Positions 31,294 through 40,400 of a stretch of DNA of 64,000 nt are shown here, one piece after another. Position 1 is the stretch's first letter, and each line of letters opens with the position of its first letter. A program made the translations under genes and the position numbers. This DNA comes from Aggregicoccus sp. 17bor-14 (GTDB taxonomy: Bacteria > Myxococcota > Myxococcia > Myxococcales > Myxococcaceae): NCBI RefSeq assembly GCF_009659535.1, contig NZ_VJZZ01000004.1:124001-188000 (forward strand), given 5' to 3'. Below the pieces are notes generated by a model that made no database searches, was not told the origin of the DNA, and saw only the letters and a list, made by a program, of their open reading frames with translations.

Positions 31294-32830
31294 AGTCCAC
31301 CGGCGCCGGCGTGAACACGAGCACGTCCCCGAGCACCTCCCGCACCACGCCCACCTCGCCCGGCGCCTCCTTCAGGCCGCCCACCACGAGCACGGTGCCG
31401 TCCGCGAGCAAGGTGCAGGTGTGCGCCCAGCGGCCGGCCTCGAGCCGCGCGAGCCCCAGCACCACGGGCAGCGGCGTGCTCGCGTCCGCGGCGGGCGGGA
31501 CGATGAGCTCCGCCGCGTCGCTGCTCTGCGGGAGGGTGCCGGGCTCGCCCGTGCGGCCTCCCGCGGCGAGCACGCGGCCGTCCGGCAGCGCCACGGCGCA
31601 CGCGTCCGCGCGCGCGCCCACGTTGGGGCCTGGCGTCGCGCGGGCCCCCGGCGTGAGCGCCACCAGCTCGCTCGTGGCCAGGGCCCGCTGCGTCGTGGGG
31701 GACTCGGTGGGCGTGTCGAAGCCGCCCAGCACCAGGGCGCTCGCGCCGCCCGCCCAGGGCGCCACGGCCGCCGCGCGCCGCCCCTGCAGCAGGCGCGCAG
31801 GGGGCCCCGCGCTCTCGAAGCCCGCAGCGCCGAAGCGCAGCAGCACCACGTCCTGGACGAGCGCGCTGCCGTCCGAGCCGCCCACCACGGCGAGCCCGTC
31901 TCCGGGGGTGCGCAGCGCGCTCGCGCCGAGGCGCGGCAGCGGCACGGCCACCGGCGCCGCAGCGGCGCCGTCCTGCACGCGCGCCTCGGCCGGCGCCACC
32001 ACGCCTCCGCCCTCCCCCACCCCGCCCGCGAGCAGCACGTGCCCCGCGCTGTCCACCGCGGCCGCGTGCTGGCTGCGCGCGCGCTCGAGCGGGAAGCTCG
32101 CCACGCCCCCCTGCGCGAGGTCCACCCGCAGCGCGTCCGCGAGCGGCCCGGCCGCATTCTCTCCGCCGGCGAGCAGCACGCTGCCGCTGGGCAGGAGCGA
32201 GGCGGAGTGGAAGGCGCGCGCGCTGCCCAGGTCCGGCGCTGCGGAGAGCGTGCCCGTGTCCGGCGCGTAGAGCTCGGCGCTCGAGAGGGCGACGCGCGCG
32301 CCGGCCTGCAGCGCGAAGCCCCCCGCCACGAGCACCCGGCCGTCCTGCAGCAGCGTGGCGCTGTGGCCCGCGCGCGGCGCGGCGAGCGCGCCGCAGGTCT
32401 CCGGGTGCTCCACGTCGCTCACCGGGGTGAAGGCATTCACCCGCCGCACCACCACGCGCTGCGAGGGGGCGGCTCCCCCGGCGACGTCGAAGGGCGCGGT
32501 GCGCCCGAGCGCCACCACGCGCCCGCCCTCCTCGGGCCGGTTCTGGTAGGCGCGCACCTCGAGCACGCGCGCGGGGCCCGGGGGCACGCCCTCGAGCGCC
32601 TCGGGCGGAGAGCCCACCGGCACCAGGCGCTCGAGCGGGGCCATGCCCTCGCCGGTGACGCGCAGGCGCAGGTGCGTGGCCCCCTCGAGCGGAGGCGTTC
32701 CCGCGCAGGCGCGGGTGACGAGCTGCAGCGGCAGGCGCGTCCCCTCGCTCTCGAAGAGGGAGCACCCCGCGGGGAGCGTCAGCACGAGGGCGGCGGCGAG
32801 CAGGCGGAGGCGGACGGAGGCGGGCCACAT
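31292..32830 (-). CDS. Kelch-repeat lipoprotein (predicted seven-bladed propeller)
   Basis: Protein of 512 residues with a lipobox LTLPAGCSL. After a beta domain of about 120 residues there are seven recognisable Kelch-type units of the form H-(S/A)-A-x-L-x-x-G-x-V-L-(V/L)-A-G-G, for example HSATLLQDGRVLVAGG, HSASLLPSGSVLLAGG, DACAVALPDGRVLAAGG and HTCTLLADGTVLVVGG. The others are more divergent. Seven units fit a closed propeller. Proteins of this kind are common in myxobacteria and are probably surface-exposed binding proteins; no ligand can be inferred. It is divergent from the histidine kinase gene. Confidence 0.82.
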   Translation of the reverse strand: MWPASVRLRLLAAALVLTLPAGCSLFESEGTRLPLQLVTRACAGTPPLEGATHLRLRVTGEGMAPLERLVPVGSPPEALEGVPPGPARVLEVRAYQNRPEEGGRVVALGRTAPFDVAGGAAPSQRVVVRRVNAFTPVSDVEHPETCGALAAPRAGHSATLLQDGRVLVAGGFALQAGARVALSSAELYAPDTGTLSAAPDLGSARAFHSASLLPSGSVLLAGGENAAGPLADALRVDLAQGGVASFPLERARSQHAAAVDSAGHVLLAGGVGEGGGVVAPAEARVQDGAAAAPVAVPLPRLGASALRTPGDGLAVVGGSDGSALVQDVVLLRFGAAGFESAGPPARLLQGRRAAAVAPWAGGASALVLGGFDTPTESPTTQRALATSELVALTPGARATPGPNVGARADACAVALPDGRVLAAGGRTGEPGTLPQSSDAAELIVPPAADASTPLPVVLGLARLEAGRWAHTCTLLADGTVLVVGGLKEAPGEVGVVREVLGDVLVFTPAPVD

Positions 32831-32945
32831 CGGGGGCGCCACCCTAGCAGCCCGGGGCCAGTGTCGGGGGGCGGAGCGGGGCGCGCTGTCCGGCTGCCGC
32901 GGCGCTGGCCTTGTGGCGCCGGCGCTGCGATCCTGCGCGCTCGCG

Positions 32946-34502
32946 ATGAAGCTCTCCCTCGCCTCCCGCATCTTCCTCGGCTACGCGGCGGTGCTCGTCA
33001 CCTTCGGGGCGGTGTCCCTGTTCAGCGTGGCGGAGCTGCACCGCAACCGGCTGGAGATCCGCCTGGTGAGCCAGGGCTACCTGCAGCTGTCCCAGGACGC
33101 CGCGGCGCTCGAGACCTTCCACACGAACCAGGAGAAGGACACCGCGCGGCTGCTCGAGGAGCAGACCCCCGAGACGCGCCGCGCGCTCATCCGGCTCACC
33201 CGCCTGTACTACCCGCCGCTCATCGGGGAGCGGCTCTCGGCGGCGAGCGCGCAGGCCCGGCAGGTGTACGGCTTCGCGCCCTCCTCCGAGCTGCCCTTCG
33301 TGCAGGAGCTGGTGTGGCGCTTCGCAGACCTCGCCTCGCGCGAGCGCGCCTACGGCCGCGCGGCGGACGCGGTGTACCTCGCGCTCGCCGGGGGTGAGCC
33401 GGGCAGCGTGGTGCGGGCGACCGCGGAGCTGCGCCAGCAGGAGACCTCCATCGGGCGCGACATCCGCTACCTGCGCGCCGCGCTGGACAACCGCATCCGC
33501 GAGCGCGTGCAGAAGGCCGAGGAGCGCGAGCGGCGCACCGGCCTGTACATCATCACGCTCTCGCTGCTCGCGGTGGGCGTGGGGCTCGGGGCGACGGTGG
33601 CCGCCGCGCGCAGCCTGCGCCCCATGCGCACGCTCATCGAGGGCGTCATCCGCATCGGGCGCGGCGACTACAGCGCGCAGCTGGGCGTGCGCGGCCAGGA
33701 CGAGGTGGCGGTGCTCGCGCGCGAGTTCGACGCCATGGCCAAGAGCCTGCGCGCGCGCGAGCAGGAGCTGCGCGCGAACCAGGAGCTGCTCCTGCGCGCC
33801 GAGCAGCTCGCGGCCGTGGGGCGCATCAGCGCGCAGATCGCCCACGAGGTCAGAAACCCCCTCTCCTCCATCGGGCTCAACGTGGAGCTCCTGGAGGAGG
33901 CGGTGGCGCGCGCCCCCTTCACCACCGAGGCCGAGGCCCGCGAGGCGCGCGACATCCTCGGCGCGGTGACGCGCGAGGTGGACCGGCTCACCGAGGTGAC
34001 CGAGCAGTACCTGCGCCTCGCGCGTCCGCCGCGCGCGAGCCTCACGGCCGAGGACCTGGGCGAGCTGCTCGGGGGCGTGCTGGACTTCTCGCGCGAGGAG
34101 CTGGAGCGCGCGGGCGTGCAGGTGGTGCGCGCGCTTCCCGCCGAGCTGCCCCCGGTGCTCGCGGACGAGGCGCAGCTGCGCCAGGTCTTCCTCAACCTGC
34201 TGCGCAACGCGCGCGAGGCGATGCCCGCGGGAGGGCGGCTCACGGTGAGCGCGCGCGAGGGCACGCCCGGCACGGACGGCGACGGCGCGTGGGTGGAGGC
34301 GGTGTTCGAGGACACGGGCCACGGGATGAGCGAGGCGGTGCGCGCGCGCATCTTCGAGCCCTTCTTCTCCACGAAGGCGCAGGGCACGGGGCTGGGGCTG
34401 GCGGTGAGCCAGCAGATCCTGCAGGCGCACGGCGGCTCGCTCACCTGCCACAGCAGCCCCGGCGCCGGCACCACCTTCGTGTTAAGGCTGCCGCGCGCAT
34501 GA
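32946..34502 (+). CDS. Membrane-bound sensor histidine kinase
   Basis: Protein of 518 residues. Membrane helix 1 (about 10-28) and helix 2 (about 200-222) enclose a helical periplasmic sensor region. A HAMP domain (about 222-275) leads into HisKA with the phospho-acceptor His300 in AAVGRISAQIAHEVRNPLSS. The ATPase domain follows with N-box NLLRNAREAMP, G1 DTGHGMS, F-box FEPFFSTKAQG and G2 TGLGLAVSQQI. No response regulator is adjacent. Instead the stop codon overlaps the start of an M16 peptidase gene (ATGA), which is unusual. The regulators at 40357 and 41848 lie some kilobases away on the other strand, so the partner is unknown. Confidence 0.9.
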   Translation: MKLSLASRIFLGYAAVLVTFGAVSLFSVAELHRNRLEIRLVSQGYLQLSQDAAALETFHTNQEKDTARLLEEQTPETRRALIRLTRLYYPPLIGERLSAASAQARQVYGFAPSSELPFVQELVWRFADLASRERAYGRAADAVYLALAGGEPGSVVRATAELRQQETSIGRDIRYLRAALDNRIRERVQKAEERERRTGLYIITLSLLAVGVGLGATVAAARSLRPMRTLIEGVIRIGRGDYSAQLGVRGQDEVAVLAREFDAMAKSLRAREQELRANQELLLRAEQLAAVGRISAQIAHEVRNPLSSIGLNVELLEEAVARAPFTTEAEAREARDILGAVTREVDRLTEVTEQYLRLARPPRASLTAEDLGELLGGVLDFSREELERAGVQVVRALPAELPPVLADEAQLRQVFLNLLRNAREAMPAGGRLTVSAREGTPGTDGDGAWVEAVFEDTGHGMSEAVRARIFEPFFSTKAQGTGLGLAVSQQILQAHGGSLTCHSSPGAGTTFVLRLPRA

Positions 34503-35794
34503 GCTTCGTGACCCACCGTGACGTGCTGCCCTCGGGGCTGCGCGTCGTCACCGTCGAGACGCCCCACCTCCACACCGCGCTGCTCGCGGTCTACGTCCGC
34601 ACCGGCAGCCGCCACGAGACCCCCGCCAACAACGGGGTGAGCCACTTCCTCGAGCACCTCTTCTTCCGCGGCTCCGAGCGCTACCCGGACAGCGTGCGGA
34701 TGAACGCCCTGGTGGAGGAGGTGGGCGGCAACCTCAACGGCGTCACCACCCGCGACCACGGCTACTACTACACCCCCTTGCACCCCGCGCACCTGGACGT
34801 GGCGGTGGACGTGCTGGGCGACATGCTCACCCGCCCCCGGCTCACCGACATGGAGGTCGAGCGGCAGATCATCCTCGAGGAGATGCTCGACGAGGTGGAC
34901 GAGAAGGGCCGGGACATCGACCTGGACAACCTCTCCAAGCAGCTGCTCTTCGCAGACCACCCGCTCGCGCTGAAGATCGCGGGCACGGTGGAGTCGGTGA
35001 AGGCGCTCACCCACCGGCAGGTGGTGGAGCACTTCCACCGCCACTACGTCACCGGCAACCTGGTGTTCACGGTGGCGGGGCCGGTGCGCCACGCGGACAT
35101 GCTGCAGCTCGCCGAGAAGGCCTTCGCGGGCGTGCCCCGCGGCCCCGCGAGCACGGAGCTGCCGCCGCCCGCGCCCACGCGCGGGCCCCGCTTCCACTTC
35201 GTGGCGCACGACGAGGCGCAGACGGACTTCCGCCTCAACTTCCCCACCGTGCCCGAGCACCACCCGGACTTCGCGCCGCTGGGGCTCTTGCGCCGGCTGC
35301 TCGACGACGGGCTCAGCTCGCGGCTGCCGCACGAGATCGTGGAGAAGCGCGGCCTCGCCTACTCCGTGCACGCCTCGCTCGAGACCTTCCACGACGCCGG
35401 CTTCTTCGAGATCGACGCGGCGAGCGCGCCGGACAAGGCCTCGCTCGTGGTGGCCGAGGCGCTGCGCACGCTGGGCACGCTCTGCGACGAGGTGGTGAGC
35501 GACGAGGAGCTCGCGCGCGCGAAGCGCCGCCACCGCCTGCTGCTGGACTTCAGCCAGGACTCCCCGGGCGAGCTCGCCGGCTGGTTCGGCGGCACCGAGC
35601 TGTTCCGCCCGCCGGAGACCTTCGAGCAGCGCGTGCGGGCGGTGGATGCGCAGACCCCGCACAGCGTGCGCGAGGCGGCGCGCCGCTACTTCCACCGCGA
35701 GAACCTCACCGTGGTGGCCGTGGGCCAGCGCAAGGGCGTCAAGGCGCTCGAGCGCGTGGTGGCCGCCGCCGAGGGGCTGCCCGAAGCCCCCTGA
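34499..35794 (+). CDS. M16-family zinc metallopeptidase
   Basis: Protein of 431 residues with the inverted zinc motif HFLEH (His49, Glu52, His53) in NNGVSHFLEHLFFRGS. The distal glutamate lies in VERQIILEEMLDE. The C-terminal half has the R-Y pair region RGLAYSVHASLETFHDAGFF. It is a single-chain processing-peptidase-like enzyme of about 48 kDa without a signal peptide, so it is likely cytoplasmic. It is translationally coupled to the histidine kinase upstream, so the two are expressed together. The substrate is unknown. Confidence 0.9.
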   Translation: MSFVTHRDVLPSGLRVVTVETPHLHTALLAVYVRTGSRHETPANNGVSHFLEHLFFRGSERYPDSVRMNALVEEVGGNLNGVTTRDHGYYYTPLHPAHLDVAVDVLGDMLTRPRLTDMEVERQIILEEMLDEVDEKGRDIDLDNLSKQLLFADHPLALKIAGTVESVKALTHRQVVEHFHRHYVTGNLVFTVAGPVRHADMLQLAEKAFAGVPRGPASTELPPPAPTRGPRFHFVAHDEAQTDFRLNFPTVPEHHPDFAPLGLLRRLLDDGLSSRLPHEIVEKRGLAYSVHASLETFHDAGFFEIDAASAPDKASLVVAEALRTLGTLCDEVVSDEELARAKRRHRLLLDFSQDSPGELAGWFGGTELFRPPETFEQRVRAVDAQTPHSVREAARRYFHRENLTVVAVGQRKGVKALERVVAAAEGLPEAP

Positions 35795-35885
35795 GGCTGC
35801 GGCCAGGCAGGCGGGCCGCGCAGGTCCCTGCCGGGCCTGCGCAGCCATGAGATGGGGGACCCGGGGTGTTATGGTCCCCTCTCCG

Positions 35886-36251
35886 ATGGATCCCTTCGTC
35901 CGGCGCCTCGTGCAGAGGCTACATGACCCCGCGCGCCCCCTCTCGCGCAACCGGCACTTCCATACCTTCGACACGCCGGAGGGCCGCAGCGCGCTGAAGC
36001 TGAGCCGGCGGCTGCGCAGCCTGCAGCAGGACATCCTCGCCTCGTTCGCGGAGGGGCTGCGGCCGCGGGTGAGCCGCGTCTCCACGGCGAGCGGAGAGTG
36101 CCGCATCGAGCTGCAGATGGAGCGCATCCAGGGCCGGCGCGTGAGCCACCTGATGGACGCGGAGTTCGAGCTGCTGCAGGAGCTCCCGGGCGTGCGCGAG
36201 GCGCTCGCCGGGGTGCAGCTGCTCCCGAGCGCCGAGACCGACGCGGCCTGA
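35886..36251 (+). CDS. Small conserved-looking protein of unknown function
   Basis: Protein of 121 residues, rich in Arg and Leu, without signal peptide or membrane segment. It begins MDPFVRRLVQRLHDPARP, has a basic helical middle (ALKLSRRLRSLQQDILASF) and a C-terminal half with ECRIELQMERIQGRRVSH. I do not recognise a family. It stands alone between the peptidase and the beta-lactamase-like gene, 91 bases after the former. The high GC3 and even amino-acid use support that it is coding. Confidence 0.6.
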   Translation: MDPFVRRLVQRLHDPARPLSRNRHFHTFDTPEGRSALKLSRRLRSLQQDILASFAEGLRPRVSRVSTASGECRIELQMERIQGRRVSHLMDAEFELLQELPGVREALAGVQLLPSAETDAA

Positions 36252-36368
36252 GCGCGGCTCCGGTCGCGGCTCTCGTCGAGCGCGGAAAAGGTGAGGCCCC
36301 GCGCAACTTGCGCGAGGCTGCCGGGTTCGCAAGCGCAGCCGCAGCCCCTGCGCTCCCGGAGGTCGTCC

Positions 36369-37523
36369 GTGTCCGTCCGCCGCCCCTGGCTCCCCCTCGC
36401 CGTCCTCCTGCTCTGTGCGTGCAGCGGCTCTGGAGGCTCCGAGCCCCCCGCGCCGGACTCCGGAACGCCGCCGGGGCTGCCCGACGCAGGCGCGCCGGAC
36501 GCAGGGGACCCGGACGCCGGGAGCGCCGGCCGCTTCGATGCCGTGGACGCGCTGGTGGCGGCGGCCGTGGCGGACGCAGGGGTGCCCGGGGCGACGCTCG
36601 CGGTGTACGACGCGCAGGACCACCGCGTCTTCGTGAAGTCCTACGGCGACTTCGCTCCGGACCGGCGCGTGGCGGTGGCCTCCGCGAGCAAGCTCGTCTC
36701 GGCCGTGGTGCTGCTGCGCCTGGTGGACGCGGGCGTGCTCTCGCTCGACTCGACCACGGGCAGCGTGCTCGGGTGGACGGGACCCGAGGGCGCGGTGACC
36801 CTGCGCCAGCTGCTCTCCTTCACCTCGGGGCTGCAGGCGGCTCCCAACTGCACCCTCAACCCGGCCACCACGCTGCGCGCCTGCGCGGACGCCATCGGCG
36901 CCGCGGGGCTCACCGGCACGCCGGGCGCCCAGTTCGAGTACGGCAGCGGGCACCTGCAGGTGGCTGCCGCCATGGCCGAGACCGTGACACGCAAGCGCTG
37001 GGCGCAGCTCTTCGAGGAGCAGCTGAAGGTGCCGCTGGGCCTCACGAGCGCGGAGCTCGCGTACTTCACCTTCCCGCGCCAGGCCTCCGGCACGCTCAAT
37101 CCCCTGGTGGCGGGCGGCCTGCGCGCGACGGTGGACGAGTACGCGCGGCTGCTCTCGGTGGTGTTCCACAAGGGCCAGCTCCCGACGGGCCCGCTCGCCG
37201 ACCCCGCGCTCTTCGACACGCAGGCGCGCGAGCCCTACCCGGACGCGCGCATCGTCGCCTCGCCGATGCAGGACCACGGCCTCCCCTACCGCTACGGCCT
37301 GGGCAACTGGCTCGAGTGCGGCACCCCCGCCACGGGCTGCCCCGTGGTCTCTTCACCGGGCGCCTTCGGCTTCGACCCGTGGGTGGACCGCGTGGGCAAC
37401 TACTACGCCATCCTCGGCATGCAGCTGGAGACGGACGACAACGAGGGCGTGGGGAGCTTCTCGGTGTTCCTCGAGGAGCAGCTGCGCCCGCTGCTGCGCG
37501 AGGCCCTGCAGCCCGCGCCCTGA
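36369..37523 (+). CDS. Class C beta-lactamase-like serine hydrolase lipoprotein
   Basis: Protein of 384 residues starting at GTG with GGAGG seven bases upstream. Lipobox LLLCACSG is followed by a myxobacterial-style PDAGAPDAGDPDAG linker. The hydrolase domain has the SxxK motif SASK (Ser105, Lys108), YGSGH in place of the YxN box, and a C-terminal region with AFGFDPWVDR instead of a classic KTG/HTG. It belongs to the serine hydrolase/penicillin-binding-like superfamily, which includes esterases and D-aminopeptidases. Resistance to beta-lactams should not be assumed. It is probably periplasmic or on the outer membrane. Confidence 0.82.
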   Translation: MSVRRPWLPLAVLLLCACSGSGGSEPPAPDSGTPPGLPDAGAPDAGDPDAGSAGRFDAVDALVAAAVADAGVPGATLAVYDAQDHRVFVKSYGDFAPDRRVAVASASKLVSAVVLLRLVDAGVLSLDSTTGSVLGWTGPEGAVTLRQLLSFTSGLQAAPNCTLNPATTLRACADAIGAAGLTGTPGAQFEYGSGHLQVAAAMAETVTRKRWAQLFEEQLKVPLGLTSAELAYFTFPRQASGTLNPLVAGGLRATVDEYARLLSVVFHKGQLPTGPLADPALFDTQAREPYPDARIVASPMQDHGLPYRYGLGNWLECGTPATGCPVVSSPGAFGFDPWVDRVGNYYAILGMQLETDDNEGVGSFSVFLEEQLRPLLREALQPAP

Positions 37524-37607
37524 GCGCACTCCCCGGTGCGGGGAATCCCCGTGTCGGCTCTGACCCACATTGCCGGAATTGCGGCACTGGCATAGTTGTC
37601 CGCCTCC

Positions 37608-39596
37608 ATGGAAAGAGGCACCGACACGCCTGCGCCGCGCTCCGCCCTTCAGGAGCTCGCGCGGAGCCTCGCGGCCCGCGCACTCGCGCTCAGCGGCGTC
37701 TTCGTGCTGCTGAAGGTGGGGCTGGTGCGTTGGTACGCGGCGCGGGGGGTGGATGCACTCGCCGGGGTCGCCCCCCACCGGGTGCCCGCGCTGGCCGGGG
37801 CGGACCTGCTCGCCGCCGCGGCCGTCTTCGTCGTGGCGCTCGCGGCGGTGCTGCCGCTGGCTGCCTGGGGACGGCGCGGGGGACAGCGCCTCGCAGGGGC
37901 GCTGGGCGCAGCGCCCTTCGCCGCGGCCGCGCTGGTGGGGTGTGTGAGCTTCAAGGTGAACCAGGCCTATGGGCGGCCCCTGAGCTTCGGGCTGCTCGCG
38001 CTGGCTTCGTCCGGAGTGGGGGCGCTGCGCGACTCCGTGCTCGCCTCGGTGGACGCCCTGCTGCTCGCCGTCACCGCCGCCGCGCTGCTGGCGGTGCTGC
38101 TCGCCCCACGCGTGCTGGGCCCGGCGCTGCGCCGGCTCGGGGCGGTGGGGGCCGGGGCGCTGGTGCTCGGGCTGGGTGCGGCCGGCGGCGGCGCTGCGCA
38201 GCTGCTCTTTCGCAACGTGTACGCCTTCGGCCTGAAGACCAACCCGCTGGTGGAGCTGGCGCGCTCGCTGCCGCGGCGGCCCGCCAGCGCGCACGACGTG
38301 CTGCGCGAGCTGGAGGCCTCGGAGCGGCGGCTGGAGGGGCACGGGGGCGCGGCGCTCGACCTCTCCTCCCACCTCGCGCCGGGCCACGAGCCGGGCCACC
38401 CGGAGCTCCGGGGGAAGGCGGCGGGCTACAACCTGCTGCTGGTGGTGCTGGAGTCCACGGCGGCGCGGTACGTGGATGCGCAGACCGCCCCCACGCTCGC
38501 GGGCCTGGGCGCCGAGGGGCTGCGCTACGAGCACCACTTCACCACCGCCCCCTTCACACTCACCGCGCAGTACTCGCTGTACTACTCGGCCTACCTGCCC
38601 TTCGCGGACTTCGACGGGCGCACGCTCTACGGGCGGCCGCCGCCTTCCGCCTCGCTCCTCGAGAGCTTCAAGGCGGCAGGCTACGACACGGCGCTGTTCT
38701 GCTCGGCCTTCTTCTACTTCGCGGACCTCGGCTGGCTCTTCGAGCACAAGGGCGTGGACACGCTGGCCGGCGGCGAGCAGCTGCAGCGGCCCGAGCATCC
38801 GGTCCACTCGTGGGGCGTGCAGGAGTCGCAGACGGTCGAGGCGCTGAGCGCGTGGCTCGCCGAGCACCGGGGCGGGCCCTTCTTCGCCATCTACAACCCC
38901 ATCACGCCGCACCACCCGTACCATGCCCCGCTCGCCGCCCGGCGCTTCGCCGGCTACGGCGTGGAGGACAACTACCGCAACGCGCTCTCCTACACGGACC
39001 AGCAGGTGGCGCAGCTGCTCGAGGTGCTGCGGCGGCTCGAGCTCGAGCGGCGGACGGTGGTGGTCGTGGTCTCGGACCACGGCGAGACCGTGCTCGGCCC
39101 CGGCGGCGCCGCGGGCCACGGGCTGGACTTCAGCGACGCCGAGTTCCGCACGCCCTTCCTCGTCTGGGCCCCCGAGCTGCTGCGCCAGCCCCAGCGCGAG
39201 GCGCTCTTCACGAACCACCTCGACGTGGCCCCGACCCTCGCCTCGCTCTTCGGCCTGCCTCAGCCGGCGGGCTGGCAGGGGCGCGACCTGCTCGCGCCGC
39301 AGGTGGAGCGGCGCACCCTGTACCTGGGGCTGGGCGCGAGCAACCGCAGCGGGCTCATCGACAACGGGTACGCGCTCGAGCACAACGCGAACGACGGCAG
39401 CCTTCACGGCTACACGGTGACGGCGGACCTCTTCACGCCGCTGGACTCGCTGCCCGAGGCGCTCGCGGCGCAGGGCCCGGCGGTGCAGGACTTCGAGGCG
39501 CGGCTGAAGCTTCGCCACCTGCGCGCGGCGCTCCAGGCGGACGGGCCGCCGCAGAGCCCGTCGCGGGGCGAGCCGCGCGCGGCCGACCAGCTGTAG
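37608..39596 (+). CDS. LtaS-like sulfatase-fold membrane phosphotransferase/hydrolase
   Basis: Protein of 662 residues. Four to five membrane helices in the first 220 residues are followed by an extracytoplasmic alkaline-phosphatase/sulfatase-fold domain with LLLVVLESTAARYV (first metal ligand), a Thr-rich segment HHFTTAPFTLTAQYS that should hold the nucleophile, NPITPHHPYH, VVVVSDHGETV (metal-binding Asp-His), and TNHLDVAPTLASLFG. This layout is that of lipoteichoic-acid-synthase-like or phosphoethanolamine/phosphoglycerol transferases. In a Gram-negative cell it may add phosphoglycerol or a similar group to a surface glycan. Hydrolase activity cannot be excluded. Confidence 0.82.
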   Translation: MERGTDTPAPRSALQELARSLAARALALSGVFVLLKVGLVRWYAARGVDALAGVAPHRVPALAGADLLAAAAVFVVALAAVLPLAAWGRRGGQRLAGALGAAPFAAAALVGCVSFKVNQAYGRPLSFGLLALASSGVGALRDSVLASVDALLLAVTAAALLAVLLAPRVLGPALRRLGAVGAGALVLGLGAAGGGAAQLLFRNVYAFGLKTNPLVELARSLPRRPASAHDVLRELEASERRLEGHGGAALDLSSHLAPGHEPGHPELRGKAAGYNLLLVVLESTAARYVDAQTAPTLAGLGAEGLRYEHHFTTAPFTLTAQYSLYYSAYLPFADFDGRTLYGRPPPSASLLESFKAAGYDTALFCSAFFYFADLGWLFEHKGVDTLAGGEQLQRPEHPVHSWGVQESQTVEALSAWLAEHRGGPFFAIYNPITPHHPYHAPLAARRFAGYGVEDNYRNALSYTDQQVAQLLEVLRRLELERRTVVVVVSDHGETVLGPGGAAGHGLDFSDAEFRTPFLVWAPELLRQPQREALFTNHLDVAPTLASLFGLPQPAGWQGRDLLAPQVERRTLYLGLGASNRSGLIDNGYALEHNANDGSLHGYTVTADLFTPLDSLPEALAAQGPAVQDFEARLKLRHLRAALQADGPPQSPSRGEPRAADQL

Positions 39597-39671
39597 CGGC
39601 GCGGGCGCTCACGCGCCGGCGGGGGGCCCGGCTTGGCAGGGAGACGTGCGGTGCGCGAAAACGCGCACTCC

Positions 39672-40400
39672 ATGATTTCCAATACAGAGTGGCACGCCCA
39701 TCACGATCGCCGGCTCGAGCAGTTCCGGCAGGAGAACGCCGCTCTCTCCCGCCGGGAGGGCACGCAGGTCGTCTTCCTGGGTGACTCGCTCACCGAGGCC
39801 TTCGCCGTGCAGCGCGCCTTCCCGGAGCGCTGCGTGGTCAACCGCGGCATCAACTCGGATCACCTAGGTGGCACGCAGGGCCGCGGGCTGCTCGCGCGCA
39901 TCTCCCCGGAGCTGCTCGCGCCGGCCCCCTCGGACGTGTTCGTGCTCGCGGGCGTCAACGACCTGGGTGACCGGCCGGACGACGTGGAGGGCGCGCTCGC
40001 GCGCTTCCGCGACCTGCTGCAGGCGCTGCGCGCGAGCTACCCGGACGTGCGCCTGTGGGTCCAGAGCCTGCTCCCCGCGCGCGCGCCGTACGCCCACCTC
40101 AACGAGCCGGTGCGCCAGCTCAACGCGCGCCTCAGGCCGCTCGCGGCCGAGCTCGGCGCGACCTACCTCGACCTGCACGACCTGCTCTCGGAGGCGCACG
40201 GCGAGCTCGATGCGCGGCTGTCGCGCGACGGGCTGCACCTCACCCCGCGCGCCTACGCCATCTGGTCCGCCCTGCTCGCCCGCAGCGCGGACCTCGGCCG
40301 CCACCACCGCCCGCTGCTCTCACGGCTCTCCGCCCGCGGAGCGCACTGGACCACGCTCACGGGTGCGTGGCGCCAGCTCCGCTCGCGCCGGGAGGGTTGA
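39672..40400 (+). CDS. SGNH/GDSL-family hydrolase
   Basis: Protein of 242 residues. All four blocks are visible: block I VVFLGDSLTEAF with nucleophile Ser39, block II NRGINSDHLGG, block III LAGVNDLGD, and block V DGLHLT with the catalytic Asp/His. It resembles acetylhydrolases that remove O-acyl groups from sugars or lipids. It has no signal peptide from the ATG at 39672; a GTG at 39651 would add seven residues. Its 3' end overlaps the convergent regulator gene by 44 bases. In a window so rich in acyltransferases, a deacylase is worth noting, but no direct link is shown. Confidence 0.87.
   Translation: MISNTEWHAHHDRRLEQFRQENAALSRREGTQVVFLGDSLTEAFAVQRAFPERCVVNRGINSDHLGGTQGRGLLARISPELLAPAPSDVFVLAGVNDLGDRPDDVEGALARFRDLLQALRASYPDVRLWVQSLLPARAPYAHLNEPVRQLNARLRPLAAELGATYLDLHDLLSEAHGELDARLSRDGLHLTPRAYAIWSALLARSADLGRHHRPLLSRLSARGAHWTTLTGAWRQLRSRREG

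Noticed and set aside
36369-37523. Antibiotic-resistance beta-lactamase
   Set aside because: SxxK is present, but the YxN and KTG boxes are altered and the protein is a lipoprotein of the broad serine-hydrolase family; resistance cannot be claimed.
36098-39784. 1,228-codon plus-strand frame across the beta-lactamase-like and sulfatase-fold genes
   Set aside because: It runs in another frame through two genes with clear motifs and shows only Arg/Ala/Gly-rich sequence.
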